Source of the DNA: Variovorax sp. Root411 | Lineage (GTDB): Bacteria; Pseudomonadota; Gammaproteobacteria; Burkholderiales; Burkholderiaceae_C | Direction: 5' to 3' | DNA: 64,000 nt | Assembly: GCF_001425205.1 (NCBI RefSeq) | Contig: NZ_LMDW01000017.1 | Location: 42,244 to 106,243 of the forward strand | In this document: piece by piece, positions 17,088-26,168 of the stretch | Numbering within the stretch: position 1 is the stretch's first letter | Layout of the letters: every line of letters begins with the position of its first letter | Position numbers and translations under genes: made by a program | The notes under the pieces: generated by a model | Seen by the model: only the letters and a program-made list of their open reading frames with translations | Database searches by the model: none | Told to the model about the DNA's origin: nothing

Positions 17088-17852
17088 ATGCCTCATCCAT
17101 TCCCCGATTTTCGCCTTACTGGCCAGGTCACCGTCGTTACTGGTGGCGGTAGCGGTATTGGCAGGGCCCTGGCACACACGTTTGCTGGCGCGGGTGCCCG
17201 GGTCGTTGTACTAGATACAAACGGCGCGGCGGCAGAACAGGTGGCCAACGAGATAGGCTCGATGGCACAACATGCGGTTGCGGACGTGTCCAATGAAGAC
17301 GCGATCGAAAGCGTCATGGAGGACGTCGCCCGCCAACACGGTCGAATCGACGTGCTATTCAACAACGCAGGTATCAATCGGCGCAACACCTCGTTTGATT
17401 TGACGATCGCGGATTGGAATGCGGTTGTAGCAGTAAACATGACCGGCATGTTTCTTTGCGCCAGGGCCGCAGCGCGGCACATGCGCGATGGCGGGGGCGG
17501 GCGAATCGTCAACACCGCATCGATACTTGGTATTTCCGGCGGTTGGTATCCGAATATTGTCTACCAGGCTACTAAAGGCGCGGTGGTCAATATGACCCGT
17601 TCGTGGGCTGTCGAATGGGCGCCCTATAACATCCGCGTCAACGCTGTAGCGCCGAGCATTATTCGCACTCCAATGACCGAAGCGCTCACAAGTCAACCGG
17701 ATGCGGTTGCGAAATTCGAAGCGCTGACACCGCTAGGACGACTGTGCGAACCTGCGGACATGACCGGGCCAGTATTGTTTCTTGCTACTGCCGCATCGAG
17801 CATGGTTACTGGCCATATCCTTCCCGTCGATGGCGGCGTGTTGGCGCAATAA
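17088..17852 (+). CDS. SDR family oxidoreductase
   Basis: 254-residue classical SDR: TGGGSGIG at 18-25, NNAG at 92-95 and Tyr159-x3-Lys163 (YQATK). The Asp after the second strand (VVLDTN) indicates NAD preference. The C-terminal VTGHILPVDGG is the usual tail. AGAAGGAATTC precedes the ATG. It heads a set with another SDR and an aromatic-acid-type transporter, so it likely oxidises a side-chain or ring hydroxyl of an imported compound. Confidence 0.9.
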   Translation: MPHPFPDFRLTGQVTVVTGGGSGIGRALAHTFAGAGARVVVLDTNGAAAEQVANEIGSMAQHAVADVSNEDAIESVMEDVARQHGRIDVLFNNAGINRRNTSFDLTIADWNAVVAVNMTGMFLCARAAARHMRDGGGGRIVNTASILGISGGWYPNIVYQATKGAVVNMTRSWAVEWAPYNIRVNAVAPSIIRTPMTEALTSQPDAVAKFEALTPLGRLCEPADMTGPVLFLATAASSMVTGHILPVDGGVLAQ

Positions 17853-17987
17853 CAGTTGAACCCAACCGGCCCCAACAGATCGTCGATCCAGATTTGGGCC
17901 ACGGGCTTCCTGTTCAGTACGCCACACATTTGCCGGCCCTGCCCTGCAATTTCTGAATTAATTAAACTGAAACATGGAGAAAACACT

Positions 17988-18755
17988 ATGAATTACAAGG
18001 GGTTTGACCTTGCCGGAAGAGTCGCAATAGTAACCGGCTCAACTTCCGGAATTGGGCTGGCCATTGCTCGTGGCTTCGCCCAATGCGGGGCGCAAGTCAT
18101 TGTATCAAGCCACCTCCAGTCGGACACCGATGCGGCAGCGTCGTTATTGGCAAGCGAGGGCTTCGACGTCAAAGGTATCCGCTGCGACATCACCGATCTT
18201 GACGACGTCAAAAGCTTTGCCGAAGAATCCAAACGCGCTTTCGGCCGCGTCGATATTGTCGTTTGCCACGCGGCCGGCCCGGTCCCGGTCGGGCCGATTG
18301 CCGACACCGACATTGATCTGCTGGACGCTTTGCTCCTCACAACGGTGCGAAATAACCTGGTGTTGATCCGTCAGTTCTTGGCGGAGATGGTCGAACGCCG
18401 CTACGGGAGCATTCTCATGACGTCCAGTATCGCATCGGAACGCGCCAGTCCGGCTCTCGGCGCCTATGGTGCCGCCAAGGCTGCGCTGAACGGCGTGGTA
18501 CGCAGCATCGCGGCCGAATGGGGGCAATGGAACATTCGCGCCAACGCCTTGGCCCCGTCGATGGTGCGCACGGCGTTCTCGCAAATCATGTTGAACACCC
18601 CAGACGCTGTAAAAGCGATGGCCGCAAAATCGCCCTCTAATCGCATCGCCGAACCAGACGATATCGTCGGCGCCGCGATTTTGCTGGCGTCGCCAGCCGG
18701 ATCGTACATATCTGGCCAAACCCTGCTCATCGACGGCGGTCGTTCAATTATTTAG
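17988..18755 (+). CDS. SDR family oxidoreductase
   Basis: 255-residue SDR starting at the ATG 17988 (GGAGAAAACACT ahead). The cofactor motif TGSTSGIG is at 16-23 and the catalytic pair is Tyr160 and Lys164 (YGAAK). The usual NNAG is replaced by CHAAG near 93-97, a mild oddity. The C-terminus ends SGQTLLIDGG. The 135-base gap from the preceding SDR contains no gene. By eye the base composition of this gene and the next is less GC-rich than the flanking modules. Confidence 0.88.
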   Translation: MNYKGFDLAGRVAIVTGSTSGIGLAIARGFAQCGAQVIVSSHLQSDTDAAASLLASEGFDVKGIRCDITDLDDVKSFAEESKRAFGRVDIVVCHAAGPVPVGPIADTDIDLLDALLLTTVRNNLVLIRQFLAEMVERRYGSILMTSSIASERASPALGAYGAAKAALNGVVRSIAAEWGQWNIRANALAPSMVRTAFSQIMLNTPDAVKAMAAKSPSNRIAEPDDIVGAAILLASPAGSYISGQTLLIDGGRSII

Positions 18756-18810
18756 CCTGTACTACAGCGCGATTCGCGCTGCACTCACACAAAAAAATAC
18801 GGAGACAACC

Positions 18811-20187
18811 ATGCCGGAGAATCAAAAAATTAATGTCCGTTCGTTTATCGATGAGCGGCCGGTCGGGCGCTATCAAATCTTTATTATTATCTTGGTTTTT
18901 CTGGTCGTTGCATTTGATGGCATGGATGTCGCGATCATGGGTTTCGCTGCGCCGGAAATCATTCGGACCTGGGGCATTACAAAGTCGCAAATGGGCTCGA
19001 TCTTGGGTGCAGTTTTCTTCGGCGTAGCAGTCGGCGCCCTCATTGCAGGCCCCATCGGCGACCGCTACGGTCGCAAGCTTATTCTGACCGCGAGCGTGTT
19101 CTGGTTCGGCGTGCTGACCTTGATTTCCTCTCAGGCGGCAGACGTCAATACGTTGATCACGCTGCGGATCTTGACAGGCCTCGGCCTCGGCGCGGCATTG
19201 CCGAACGCTGTTACGCTGATTTCCGAGTATGCACCAATGAGAAAACGCTCGCTAATCGTCACGATCGTCTACAGCGGCTTTACTGGCGGGGCTGCCATTG
19301 CCGGTCTGGTTGCGGCATGGCTACTTCCAGCATTTGGATGGCGAGTCATGATCGCAATCGGGGGGCTGCTCCCGATCGCATTGGCCCTCGTCCTAGCCAT
19401 GTGGCTACCTGAATCGGTCGCATTTCTCACGCTGAAAGGAAAACGACTTGCGGCCATCCCTAAAATTCTCCGCAAAATCGACAAAGGCTCCGGCGTCCCC
19501 TCGGATGCCACGTTTTGGATTCCGACGCCCGTTGATCAATCAAAGGGAGCTGTCGCCATCCTGTTCACTAAAGCCTATGCCATGGGGACTTTTTTGTTGT
19601 GCTTGGCGTATTTCATGGGCGTGTGCGCCACGTACGTCATGGTCAACTGGCTGCCAGTCATTGCCAAGGACGCCGGTTTCACCCTCGGGCAGGGCGTCGT
19701 CATTACGTCCCTGATCACGCTCGGCGGTCCGATCGGATCGATCTGTATCGGTGCGATCATGGATCGCGTACGTCCGCACTGGGTACTGGTACCGACGTTT
19801 CTGATCGCTGGCGCATTCCTCGCCTCCCTCAGCGTCGCACCAAGAAATTTTGGTGCCTTGTGCGTATTGATGTTTGCCTTGGGGTGCTTCTTCCACGGAT
19901 CAATGACTGGCTTGCAGGCGCTCTCGGCCATGTCATTCCCAACTGCGGCTCGCTCGACAGGAATCAGCTGGATGCATGGCTTCGGCCGCTTGGGCGCTAT
20001 TGCCAGCGGCTTTATCGGCGCAACCATGATGGGCTGGGGATGGGGACTCGGACAGATTTTCCTGGCGCTGGCGGTGCCGATGGTCGTCGCAGCCTGCGCC
20101 GTCGCCCTTTTGGGCATGCGCAATGAGCGTACGCGTATTGAGCATAGTGAAATAGGTAGCTCACAGGCATTCAGTTTGCAAACCTGA
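18811..20187 (+). CDS. MFS transporter, aromatic acid:H+ symporter (AAHS) type
   Basis: 458 residues with about twelve hydrophobic segments. The N-terminal helix carries DGMDVAIMGFAAPEI, the AAHS motif in the first membrane segment, and the loop between segments 2 and 3 has GPIGDRYGRK. AAHS members import benzoate-like, protocatechuate-like or hydroxycinnamate-like acids with protons. It follows two SDR genes and probably supplies their substrate. Confidence 0.9.
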   Translation: MPENQKINVRSFIDERPVGRYQIFIIILVFLVVAFDGMDVAIMGFAAPEIIRTWGITKSQMGSILGAVFFGVAVGALIAGPIGDRYGRKLILTASVFWFGVLTLISSQAADVNTLITLRILTGLGLGAALPNAVTLISEYAPMRKRSLIVTIVYSGFTGGAAIAGLVAAWLLPAFGWRVMIAIGGLLPIALALVLAMWLPESVAFLTLKGKRLAAIPKILRKIDKGSGVPSDATFWIPTPVDQSKGAVAILFTKAYAMGTFLLCLAYFMGVCATYVMVNWLPVIAKDAGFTLGQGVVITSLITLGGPIGSICIGAIMDRVRPHWVLVPTFLIAGAFLASLSVAPRNFGALCVLMFALGCFFHGSMTGLQALSAMSFPTAARSTGISWMHGFGRLGAIASGFIGATMMGWGWGLGQIFLALAVPMVVAACAVALLGMRNERTRIEHSEIGSSQAFSLQT

Positions 20188-20189
20188 CC

Positions 20190-20470
20190 CTCGAATGGTC
20201 CTTCTGGTCGTTCGGTATGGTTGGGGAGTCTTATTACGACCAGCGGCTCGTGCAGCATTGCGATGCGGCCGTACGGGCCGTACGACGTCAGCATCGGATG
20301 ACGGCCAGCGCCGTTTGGTCGAAAAGCATCGGCTCTGACGCGTTGAGGTCGACAGGGGAAGCGTTGCCAGTCGACGTAGCACGGCCGCGCGGGCCGAGGG
20401 GCGGTGTCGCCTTCGCGATCATTCCGTCGTCCGTGGGGATCTCGACATCCCAATCGTGGCAGCATTGATC
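20190..20470 (-). pseudogene. Decayed N-terminal remnant of a CocE/NonD-type hydrolase
   Basis: On the minus strand one frame reads DVEIPTDDGMIAKA (from 20449 downwards) and a shifted frame reads RADAFRPNGAGRHPMLTSYG and continues PYG (around 20335-20270). Together they reproduce the opening of CocE/NonD-family hydrolases (VEIPxDDG...LRADVFRP...SYGPYG). The two frames, an extra stretch between them and loss of everything downstream show a broken gene. This accounts for most of the 20188-20567 gap; nothing else is visible there. The family match is from memory. Confidence 0.55.
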
Positions 20471-20567
20471 TCGCGCACGCCCCCTTGAACGCCGGTCATC
20501 CGAAGTTTCTCGCTGCCGCGAGCACTGAATCGGACGAGCGGCATTCCTCTTGTGATCCTTGCAGGGA

Positions 20568-21629
20568 TCAGTGCAACGGCTCGAGCCGTTCGCCGGAGTC
20601 CGCGCGGAAAAGATGAACATGCGCGCTGTCCGCCCCCAGGCGCACCTGGTCGCCGGGGCGCACACTGACCCGTTCGCGCAGCACGCAGGTGAGCTTGGTG
20701 CCGCCCGCATCGACGATGAGGTGCGTCTCCGAGCCGGTGGACTCCACCACCAGCACACGCGCCTCCACGCCCTCGGCGTCCAGCCGCAGGTGCTCGGGCC
20801 GCACGCCCAGCGTGAGGGCCTGCCCGCTTGTGGCCGGCACGCCGGGCACGGTCCAGTGGTTGCCCGCGTTGTCCACAACGCCCTTGCCGTTCACCTTCAC
20901 AGGCAGCAGGTTCATCGACGGCGAGCCGATGAAGGCCGCGACGAAGACGTTTCGCGGCCGGTCGAACAAGTCGAGCGGCGTGCCTACCTGCTCCACGATG
21001 CCATCGTGCATGGCCACGATCTTGTCTGCCATCGTCATGGCCTCGATCTGGTCGTGCGTGACATAGACGGTGGTGGCCTTCAGGCGCTGGTGCAGCTCGC
21101 GAATCTCGGCGCGCATTGCCACACGCAGCTTGGCGTCCAGGTTGGACAGCGGCTCGTCGAACAGGAAGACCTGCGGGTCGCGCACGATGGCCCGGCCCAT
21201 TGCGACGCGCTGGCGCTGGCCGCCGGAGAGCTGCTTGGGCAACCGCGTGAGCAGTGGCTCCAGCCCCAGGATCTTGGCGGCCCGGGCCACGCGCTCTTCG
21301 GTCTCCTGCTGCGGCGCATGGCGCAGCTTCAGCGAGAACGCGAGGTTGTCCGCCACCGTGAGATGCGGGTACAGCGCATAGTTCTGAAACACCATGGCGA
21401 TGTCGCGATCCTTGGGCAGCAGGCCGTTCACACGGCGCCCGCCGATGCGGATCTCGCCGCCGTCGATGCCTTCCAGGCCTGCGACCATGCGCAATAGCGT
21501 GGACTTGCCGCAGCCCGACGGGCCGACCAGCACGACGAATTCACCGTCGCGGATGTCGATGCTCACGCCGCGGATGATCTGCGTGCTGCCGAAGGACTTG
21601 GCTACGTCCTGGATCTCAACTGTTGCCAT
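20568..21629 (-). CDS. ABC transporter ATP-binding protein, carbohydrate (MalK/UgpC) type
   Basis: 353-residue ATPase: Walker A GPSGCGKST at 36-44, Q-loop FQNYALYPH, signature LSGGQ at 134-138, Walker B FLFDEP at 155-160 and switch His in VTHDQIEA. A C-terminal regulatory OB domain of about 110 residues is typical of CUT1 sugar importers. The Met at 21629 is preferred because GAGGAG lies 9 bases upstream. It powers the permeases at 24384-26134, although it is transcribed in the opposite direction from them. Confidence 0.92.
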   Translation of the reverse strand: MATVEIQDVAKSFGSTQIIRGVSIDIRDGEFVVLVGPSGCGKSTLLRMVAGLEGIDGGEIRIGGRRVNGLLPKDRDIAMVFQNYALYPHLTVADNLAFSLKLRHAPQQETEERVARAAKILGLEPLLTRLPKQLSGGQRQRVAMGRAIVRDPQVFLFDEPLSNLDAKLRVAMRAEIRELHQRLKATTVYVTHDQIEAMTMADKIVAMHDGIVEQVGTPLDLFDRPRNVFVAAFIGSPSMNLLPVKVNGKGVVDNAGNHWTVPGVPATSGQALTLGVRPEHLRLDAEGVEARVLVVESTGSETHLIVDAGGTKLTCVLRERVSVRPGDQVRLGADSAHVHLFRADSGERLEPLH

Positions 21630-21646
21630 GATAAGAAACTCCTCGT

Positions 21647-22567
21647 TCAAAAGGGATGGTGTCGTCGCGCGAAGTCGGCCGCCCGCTGCAATGCCGCCGC
21701 AGCCGCACGCACACGGCTTTGCATCTTCATGAAGCCGTGCGGCACGCCCGGCACCTCTAGGTATTCGCTGGGCACGCGCGCATCGGCCAGACGCTCCGCC
21801 AGAGCGCGGCTGTCGTCGCGCAGGCAGTCGAGTGCCGCGCCCAGAACGAAGGTGGGCGGCAGCCCCCGCAGGTCCGCCCGCAATGGGCAGACCAGCGGAT
21901 CGTTGCGCGATGCTCCAGGCGCGTAAGCGTCCCAGTAACCGCGCATCTCCTCAGTGGTGAGGCCCCAGCTGCCGTCGCCGTTCTCCCGGTGCGAAGCGGT
22001 AGCCAAGCTTGCATCGAATGCGCCGTAGAACAGCAACAGGAGTTCTGGCTGGGCCACCGCCTGGCCGCGGAGGCTCAACGCCGCTGCCAGCGCCAGGGTG
22101 GCGCCGGCCGAGTCGCCCGCAAGCCACAGCGGCCCGGGGAAAGCGAGGCTCTTGCAGGCGGCAACGATCTCGTTCAGTGCGCGCGGAAAGGGATGCTCCG
22201 GCGCAAGAGCGTAGTCGATGGTCAGCACTTCTCGCTTGCAGGCCAACGCCAGCGCCCCTGCAAGGCCTTCATTGGTCTCGTGATCGCCTATGCACCATCC
22301 GCCGCCGTGGCAATACAGCACGGTGCCGGGCTGCGCGGCGGCGGGCACAAAACGCCGCATGCTCACCATGCGCCCGAGCAGCTGCTTCGATTGCAGTTCG
22401 CTCGGGACGCCGAGCGTGCCGGGCTGGCTCCAGAAACGGTTTTCGGCCGCGAAGTGCTCGCGCAGCTGCGCAAGGTTCAGGCGGCTGCGCTCTGGAAGGC
22501 CCAGTCGAGCCAGCTCGGACCAAGCCGCACGCACCTCTGGGTCCAAAGGGGAGTTGAGCTCGCTCAT
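21647..22567 (-). CDS. Alpha/beta hydrolase, hormone-sensitive-lipase family
   Basis: 306 residues from Met 22567, whose ATG overlaps the stop of the upstream gene (ATGA). The oxyanion motif HGGGW is at 87-91, GDSAG at 151-155 (Ser153), and the C-terminal PHGF supplies the catalytic His. It lies in the minus-strand arm of an IclR-controlled carbohydrate module, so it may deacylate an ester-linked substrate or open a lactone after import. Confidence 0.9.
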   Translation of the reverse strand: MSELNSPLDPEVRAAWSELARLGLPERSRLNLAQLREHFAAENRFWSQPGTLGVPSELQSKQLLGRMVSMRRFVPAAAQPGTVLYCHGGGWCIGDHETNEGLAGALALACKREVLTIDYALAPEHPFPRALNEIVAACKSLAFPGPLWLAGDSAGATLALAAALSLRGQAVAQPELLLLFYGAFDASLATASHRENGDGSWGLTTEEMRGYWDAYAPGASRNDPLVCPLRADLRGLPPTFVLGAALDCLRDDSRALAERLADARVPSEYLEVPGVPHGFMKMQSRVRAAAAALQRAADFARRHHPF

Positions 22568-23241
22568 CCCGCTTGCCAAGCGGTCTTCAGCCGCGTGTGT
22601 TCGTGCAGGTAGCGGCCCACTGACGCGTCTCGCAGTTCGGTCGACTGTTGCAACAGCGCAAGGGCCGCGTCAAAGGCGCCGGGATCACAGGCTTCCAGCA
22701 ACAGCACCCAGCGAGCCGGGGCCTGCAAATCCTTGCGGTCCTTGCTTTCGGCGGTGCGCTGGCCCGACATGCCGACGTCCGAGCCCAGCAGGTGCGCACC
22801 GCTGATGCGCGGCAGCCGCGCAACGGCTTCCAGCGCCGAGCTCAGACGCGGCACAACGTCGCGCACCGTGTCGTCCGCGATGTCGAAGCGCACGGTCAGC
22901 ATCGCGCCACCCGAGCCCACGCCGTGGCTGGCCACCACGCGCGTGAGTGATCGCGTGGTCGTCTGGAAATGTGCGGTGGTCGCACGCGTCCACTCCGTAG
23001 GCTCGTTCAAGCGCGACAGATAGTCGCTGCCCTGGATGACCTGGAAGCTCGCGGTTTCATACAGGGTGAAGAACTCCGGCTGCGTCGCTGCATCGGCAGC
23101 GCGATAGCGGCGCCCCCGCACAAAGCCGGGAATGCCCACGCGCTCGGGCATGTGCTCGTGCAGATGCCAAGCGTAAAACTCCGCACGCCCGGCCTCGGCG
23201 ATGTCGTTCCAGATAGCCACTGCACCTTCACCTGCCAGCAT
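22564..23241 (-). CDS. Conserved hypothetical protein with ferredoxin-like repeats
   Basis: 225 residues from Met 23241 (AAGGAG ahead). The pattern AIWNDI...EFYAWHLHEHMPERVGIPGF resembles the dimeric alpha-beta barrel (EthD/DUF4286-like) proteins. A second possible unit starts at residue ~115 (AMLTVRFDI). No catalytic residues can be named. It is translationally coupled to the downstream hydrolase, which suggests a shared step, for instance isomerisation or lactone handling. Confidence 0.75.
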   Translation of the reverse strand: MLAGEGAVAIWNDIAEAGRAEFYAWHLHEHMPERVGIPGFVRGRRYRAADAATQPEFFTLYETASFQVIQGSDYLSRLNEPTEWTRATTAHFQTTTRSLTRVVASHGVGSGGAMLTVRFDIADDTVRDVVPRLSSALEAVARLPRISGAHLLGSDVGMSGQRTAESKDRKDLQAPARWVLLLEACDPGAFDAALALLQQSTELRDASVGRYLHEHTRLKTAWQAG

Positions 23242-23429
23242 GGTTTTGCTCCTTGAATGTGGTGGGCACGGCCTCGCGCAGGCTGAGCGCGACTTGGCCG
23301 ACCCTTCGGAAACACAGCGCGGCCGCTCGTTCGGCCGCGCACGATGGACGCCTGTGAATGAAAACGACGCCTGGAGCGGCGGACGCGCAGGACGCCTCGG
23401 CTCCGGCGAGCTTCCGATGGGGAAGGCCT

Positions 23430-24263
23430 TTATCCATTGGAGACTTTCAGCGGCGTAATCCCCATCATGGCTTCCATCACCTTGCGGCTGGGCCACAGGT
23501 CGGCGATCTCAGCCGCGGTGGCCTGCACGTCGGGTGCGATGGCGGCGATGCGCTCCGGTGGGAGTCGCGCCACCGGGCCGGCCACGCTGACGGTGCCGAT
23601 GGCGCGGCGGCTTTGCGGATCCACGATGGCGCAGCCCACCGCGCACGTGCCTGGCTCCCCCTCCTCGATGGACGTGCCGTAGCCGCGCTCGCGCGTCAGC
23701 GCAAGTTCGGCAAGCAGGCTGGCCTCGTCGCGCACGACTGGCCGGCCGAACCGGGAAGGCACGACGAAGCCGCGCGCCTTCACCAGGGCCACGGCCTGCG
23801 CGTCGTCCAGGGTTGCGAGCCAGGCCTTGCCGGTCGACGTGGCGTGCAGCACCACGGGCTGGCCCATGTCGGGGTCGTAACGCAGGCCGGAGAGCGAACC
23901 CTGGGCCTTGGCGATCCAGATCAGCGCATCGTCTTCCACCAACGCGAGGCGCACCAGTTCGCCGGTGCGCGCGGCCAGCCGGTCCAGGGAGGGCTGGCAA
24001 ATGTCCGTGATTCCGGAGGCCGCGAGGAAGCGAAAGCCGATGGCTGCCAGTTTCACCGTCATGCGATAGCGCTGGCTGTACTCATCCTGCACCGCCAGCC
24101 CCCGCCTCACCAAGATGGAAAGCAGCCGGTGCACGGCGCTCTTTGGCAGGTCCAGTCGCCGCGCGACCTCGCTGATCGGCAGCCCTTGGGGGTAGTCGGC
24201 CAGCAGCGTGAGGATGTCCAGCACGCGCTCGATCATGTCGCCAGTGGCCACGAAAATCTCCAT
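23430..24263 (-). CDS. IclR family transcriptional regulator
   Basis: 277 residues from Met 24263 (MEIFVATGDMIERVLDI). Winged helix at about 10-70 with LPISEVARRLDLPKSAVHRL, then the effector domain with GQPVVLHATSTGKAWLA and GYGTSIEEGEPGTCAVG. The predicted operator 24268-24288 starts five bases upstream of this ATG and its mirror copy lies in front of the permease operon, so it likely represses itself and the importer. Confidence 0.92.
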   Translation of the reverse strand: MEIFVATGDMIERVLDILTLLADYPQGLPISEVARRLDLPKSAVHRLLSILVRRGLAVQDEYSQRYRMTVKLAAIGFRFLAASGITDICQPSLDRLAARTGELVRLALVEDDALIWIAKAQGSLSGLRYDPDMGQPVVLHATSTGKAWLATLDDAQAVALVKARGFVVPSRFGRPVVRDEASLLAELALTRERGYGTSIEEGEPGTCAVGCAIVDPQSRRAIGTVSVAGPVARLPPERIAAIAPDVQATAAEIADLWPSRKVMEAMMGITPLKVSNG

Positions 24264-24267
24264 GTAT

Positions 24268-24369
24268 TTAGAACAGGGTTCCAATGTAGCACCAGCACCA
24301 GGCCCATTATCGAGGGATATCCCGCATGACGAAGCATATTCAAGCAACTACATTGGAACAATGTTCTAT
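24268..24369. promoter_or_regulatory. Inverted pair of IclR operators
   Basis: The 21-base site at 24349-24369 (TACATTGGAACAATGTTCTA plus one base) recurs on the opposite strand at 24268-24288 (TACATTGGAACCCTGTTCTA plus one base); only the two central bases and the last base differ. Each is a GAAC-N3-GTTC palindrome, the usual IclR pattern. One copy abuts the IclR start and the other lies 15 bases before the permease ATG. Confidence 0.8.
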
Positions 24370-24383
24370 GAGAGGTAGTTTTT

Positions 24384-25295
24384 ATGAATGCCGTTCCCTA
24401 CGCGGAGGCCGCGACTGTGGCGCAGGCGGATCCCCGACCGCCGGGCTTCTGGGCGCGTTTCGCCTGGTTTGCGCCAGCTGTCGCCGTGCTGCTCGCCGTC
24501 ACGCTCTATCCCACGGCCGTGGTGCTGTGGCTGAGCGTCCACCGCACGCGCCTCTATGAAGTGGTGGAAGGCGTGGGCTTGGCGAACTATGTCTCGGTGA
24601 TCACTTCTCCGGCCTTCCTCGAACTCAGCCTCAACTCCCTGCTGTACGTGTTCGGCGCGCTGGCAGTGGTGCTGCCTCTGGGGCTGGCCAGCGCCCTTGC
24701 ACTGCAGAACATTGCGCGCGGCGCTGCGTATGTGCGCACCCTGCTGTTGCTGCCCTGGACGCTGTCCATGGGCGTGGTGGGCTGCTTCTGGCTGTGGCTG
24801 CTCAATCCCTCGTACGGGCCCATGAGCTATCTGATGCGGTCCCTGGGCATGGAGCCCGGCCTGATGCTGGGCGAACCATCGCTGGCGCTGGTTCTCGTCA
24901 TCCTGGTCACCGCGTGGTGGTCCTTCCCCTACGTGATGGTGATGATGAGCGCCTCGCTGCAAAGCATCCCGGCGGAGCTGTATGAGGCGATCGACATTGA
25001 TGGGGGCGGCCTGCGCGCGCGCCTGCGCCACGCGGTGTGGCCGCACATCGCGCCGACGCTGGGCAGCACCGCGCTGGCGCTGGGCATCCTCTATCTCACG
25101 CTCATCACGCTGATCCTCGTGCTCACCGGCGGCGGGCCGCTGGGCTCGACCGCCACCTGGAGCTTCGAGGTGTTCTCCAGCGCCTTCCGCTCGGTGGACC
25201 TCTCACCCTCGTCGGTCATCTCCGTCGTGGTGCTAGGGGTCAACCTTTTCCTTGGCTATCTTTATACGCGGCTCACCGGCCGCGTCTCGGGCTGA
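24384..25295 (+). CDS. ABC transporter permease, sugar type (inner membrane)
   Basis: 303 residues with about six membrane segments, starting after a short cytoplasmic N-terminus. The EAA loop reads EAIDIDGGGLRARLRHAVWP near 198-217 and contacts the ATPase. It is one half of a CUT1-type importer with the next gene. The ATG is preceded by GAGAGGTAG and lies directly behind an IclR operator. Confidence 0.9.
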   Translation: MNAVPYAEAATVAQADPRPPGFWARFAWFAPAVAVLLAVTLYPTAVVLWLSVHRTRLYEVVEGVGLANYVSVITSPAFLELSLNSLLYVFGALAVVLPLGLASALALQNIARGAAYVRTLLLLPWTLSMGVVGCFWLWLLNPSYGPMSYLMRSLGMEPGLMLGEPSLALVLVILVTAWWSFPYVMVMMSASLQSIPAELYEAIDIDGGGLRARLRHAVWPHIAPTLGSTALALGILYLTLITLILVLTGGGPLGSTATWSFEVFSSAFRSVDLSPSSVISVVVLGVNLFLGYLYTRLTGRVSG

Positions 25296-25300
25296 ACATC

Positions 25301-26134
25301 ATGCATATCCGCCGTTCCGAAAAAATGCTGTCCTGGGCCGTGCTGGCGGCCCTGGTACTGGTCGTGCTGATCCCGCTGTCCTGGGCGGTGTTCACCTCGC
25401 TCAAGAGCGAGGCCAACGTCATGGCCTACCCGCCTACCTTCTTGCCTACCGAGCCGAGCCTCTCGGCGTACAAGGCGGTGTTCCGGAACGAGACCTTCGG
25501 TTCCGACCTGTTCAACTCGGTGCTGTACGCGGTCGGCGCGGTTGCGCTCGCAGTACTGCTGTCCGCGCCCGCCGGCTACGCCGCTTCACGCTTCGAGTTC
25601 CGCGGCAAGCGCACCGTGATGCTGCTGATCCTGTCCACGTCCATGATCCCCGGCGTTGCCCTGCTGGTGCCAACCTACTTCCTGCTGGACGCGCTGGGCC
25701 TCTTGAACAATGCTGCAGTCATCATCGTGGTGCAGGCCGCGCGCCTGGTGCCACAGACGGTGTGGTTCATGCAGAACTTCGTGGATGCCGTGCCGCGCGA
25801 ACTGGACGAGGCGACCCAGGTGGACGGCGCCAATCACTGGCAAACCTTCACGAAGGTCATCTTGCCGCTGGTGCGACCCGGTATCGCCGCAAGCGCCGTC
25901 ATCGGCATGGTCACGACCTGGAACGACTACATCACCGTGGCCGCGTTCGCGCCCGAGGTAGCGCACCGCACGCTGCAAGTGGCCCTGGTCAATCAGGTGT
26001 TCGACAGCATCGGCATCACCTGGTCGTACGTCATGGCCTACGCCGTGGTGTCCTCCCTTCCCATCGTCGCCATCTTCGTGCTCGCACAGCGATGGTTCAT
26101 CAGCGGCCTGACCGCCGGCGCCGTCAAAGGCTAG
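25301..26134 (+). CDS. ABC transporter permease, sugar type (inner membrane)
   Basis: 277 residues from ATG 25301, six bases after the first permease stops. Six membrane segments, with the EAA loop LDEATQVDGANHWQTFTKVI around 168-187. It is the MalG-like second permease that pairs with the upstream one and with the 20568-21629 ATPase. Confidence 0.9.
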   Translation: MHIRRSEKMLSWAVLAALVLVVLIPLSWAVFTSLKSEANVMAYPPTFLPTEPSLSAYKAVFRNETFGSDLFNSVLYAVGAVALAVLLSAPAGYAASRFEFRGKRTVMLLILSTSMIPGVALLVPTYFLLDALGLLNNAAVIIVVQAARLVPQTVWFMQNFVDAVPRELDEATQVDGANHWQTFTKVILPLVRPGIAASAVIGMVTTWNDYITVAAFAPEVAHRTLQVALVNQVFDSIGITWSYVMAYAVVSSLPIVAIFVLAQRWFISGLTAGAVKG

Positions 26135-26168
26135 TCCACAACATGCGCACTTAAACCAGGAGACAAAC

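Noticed and set aside
20262..20284. Direct repeat of GGCCGTACG
   Set aside because: Lies inside the CocE relic (the GPYG codons) and is explained by coding sequence.
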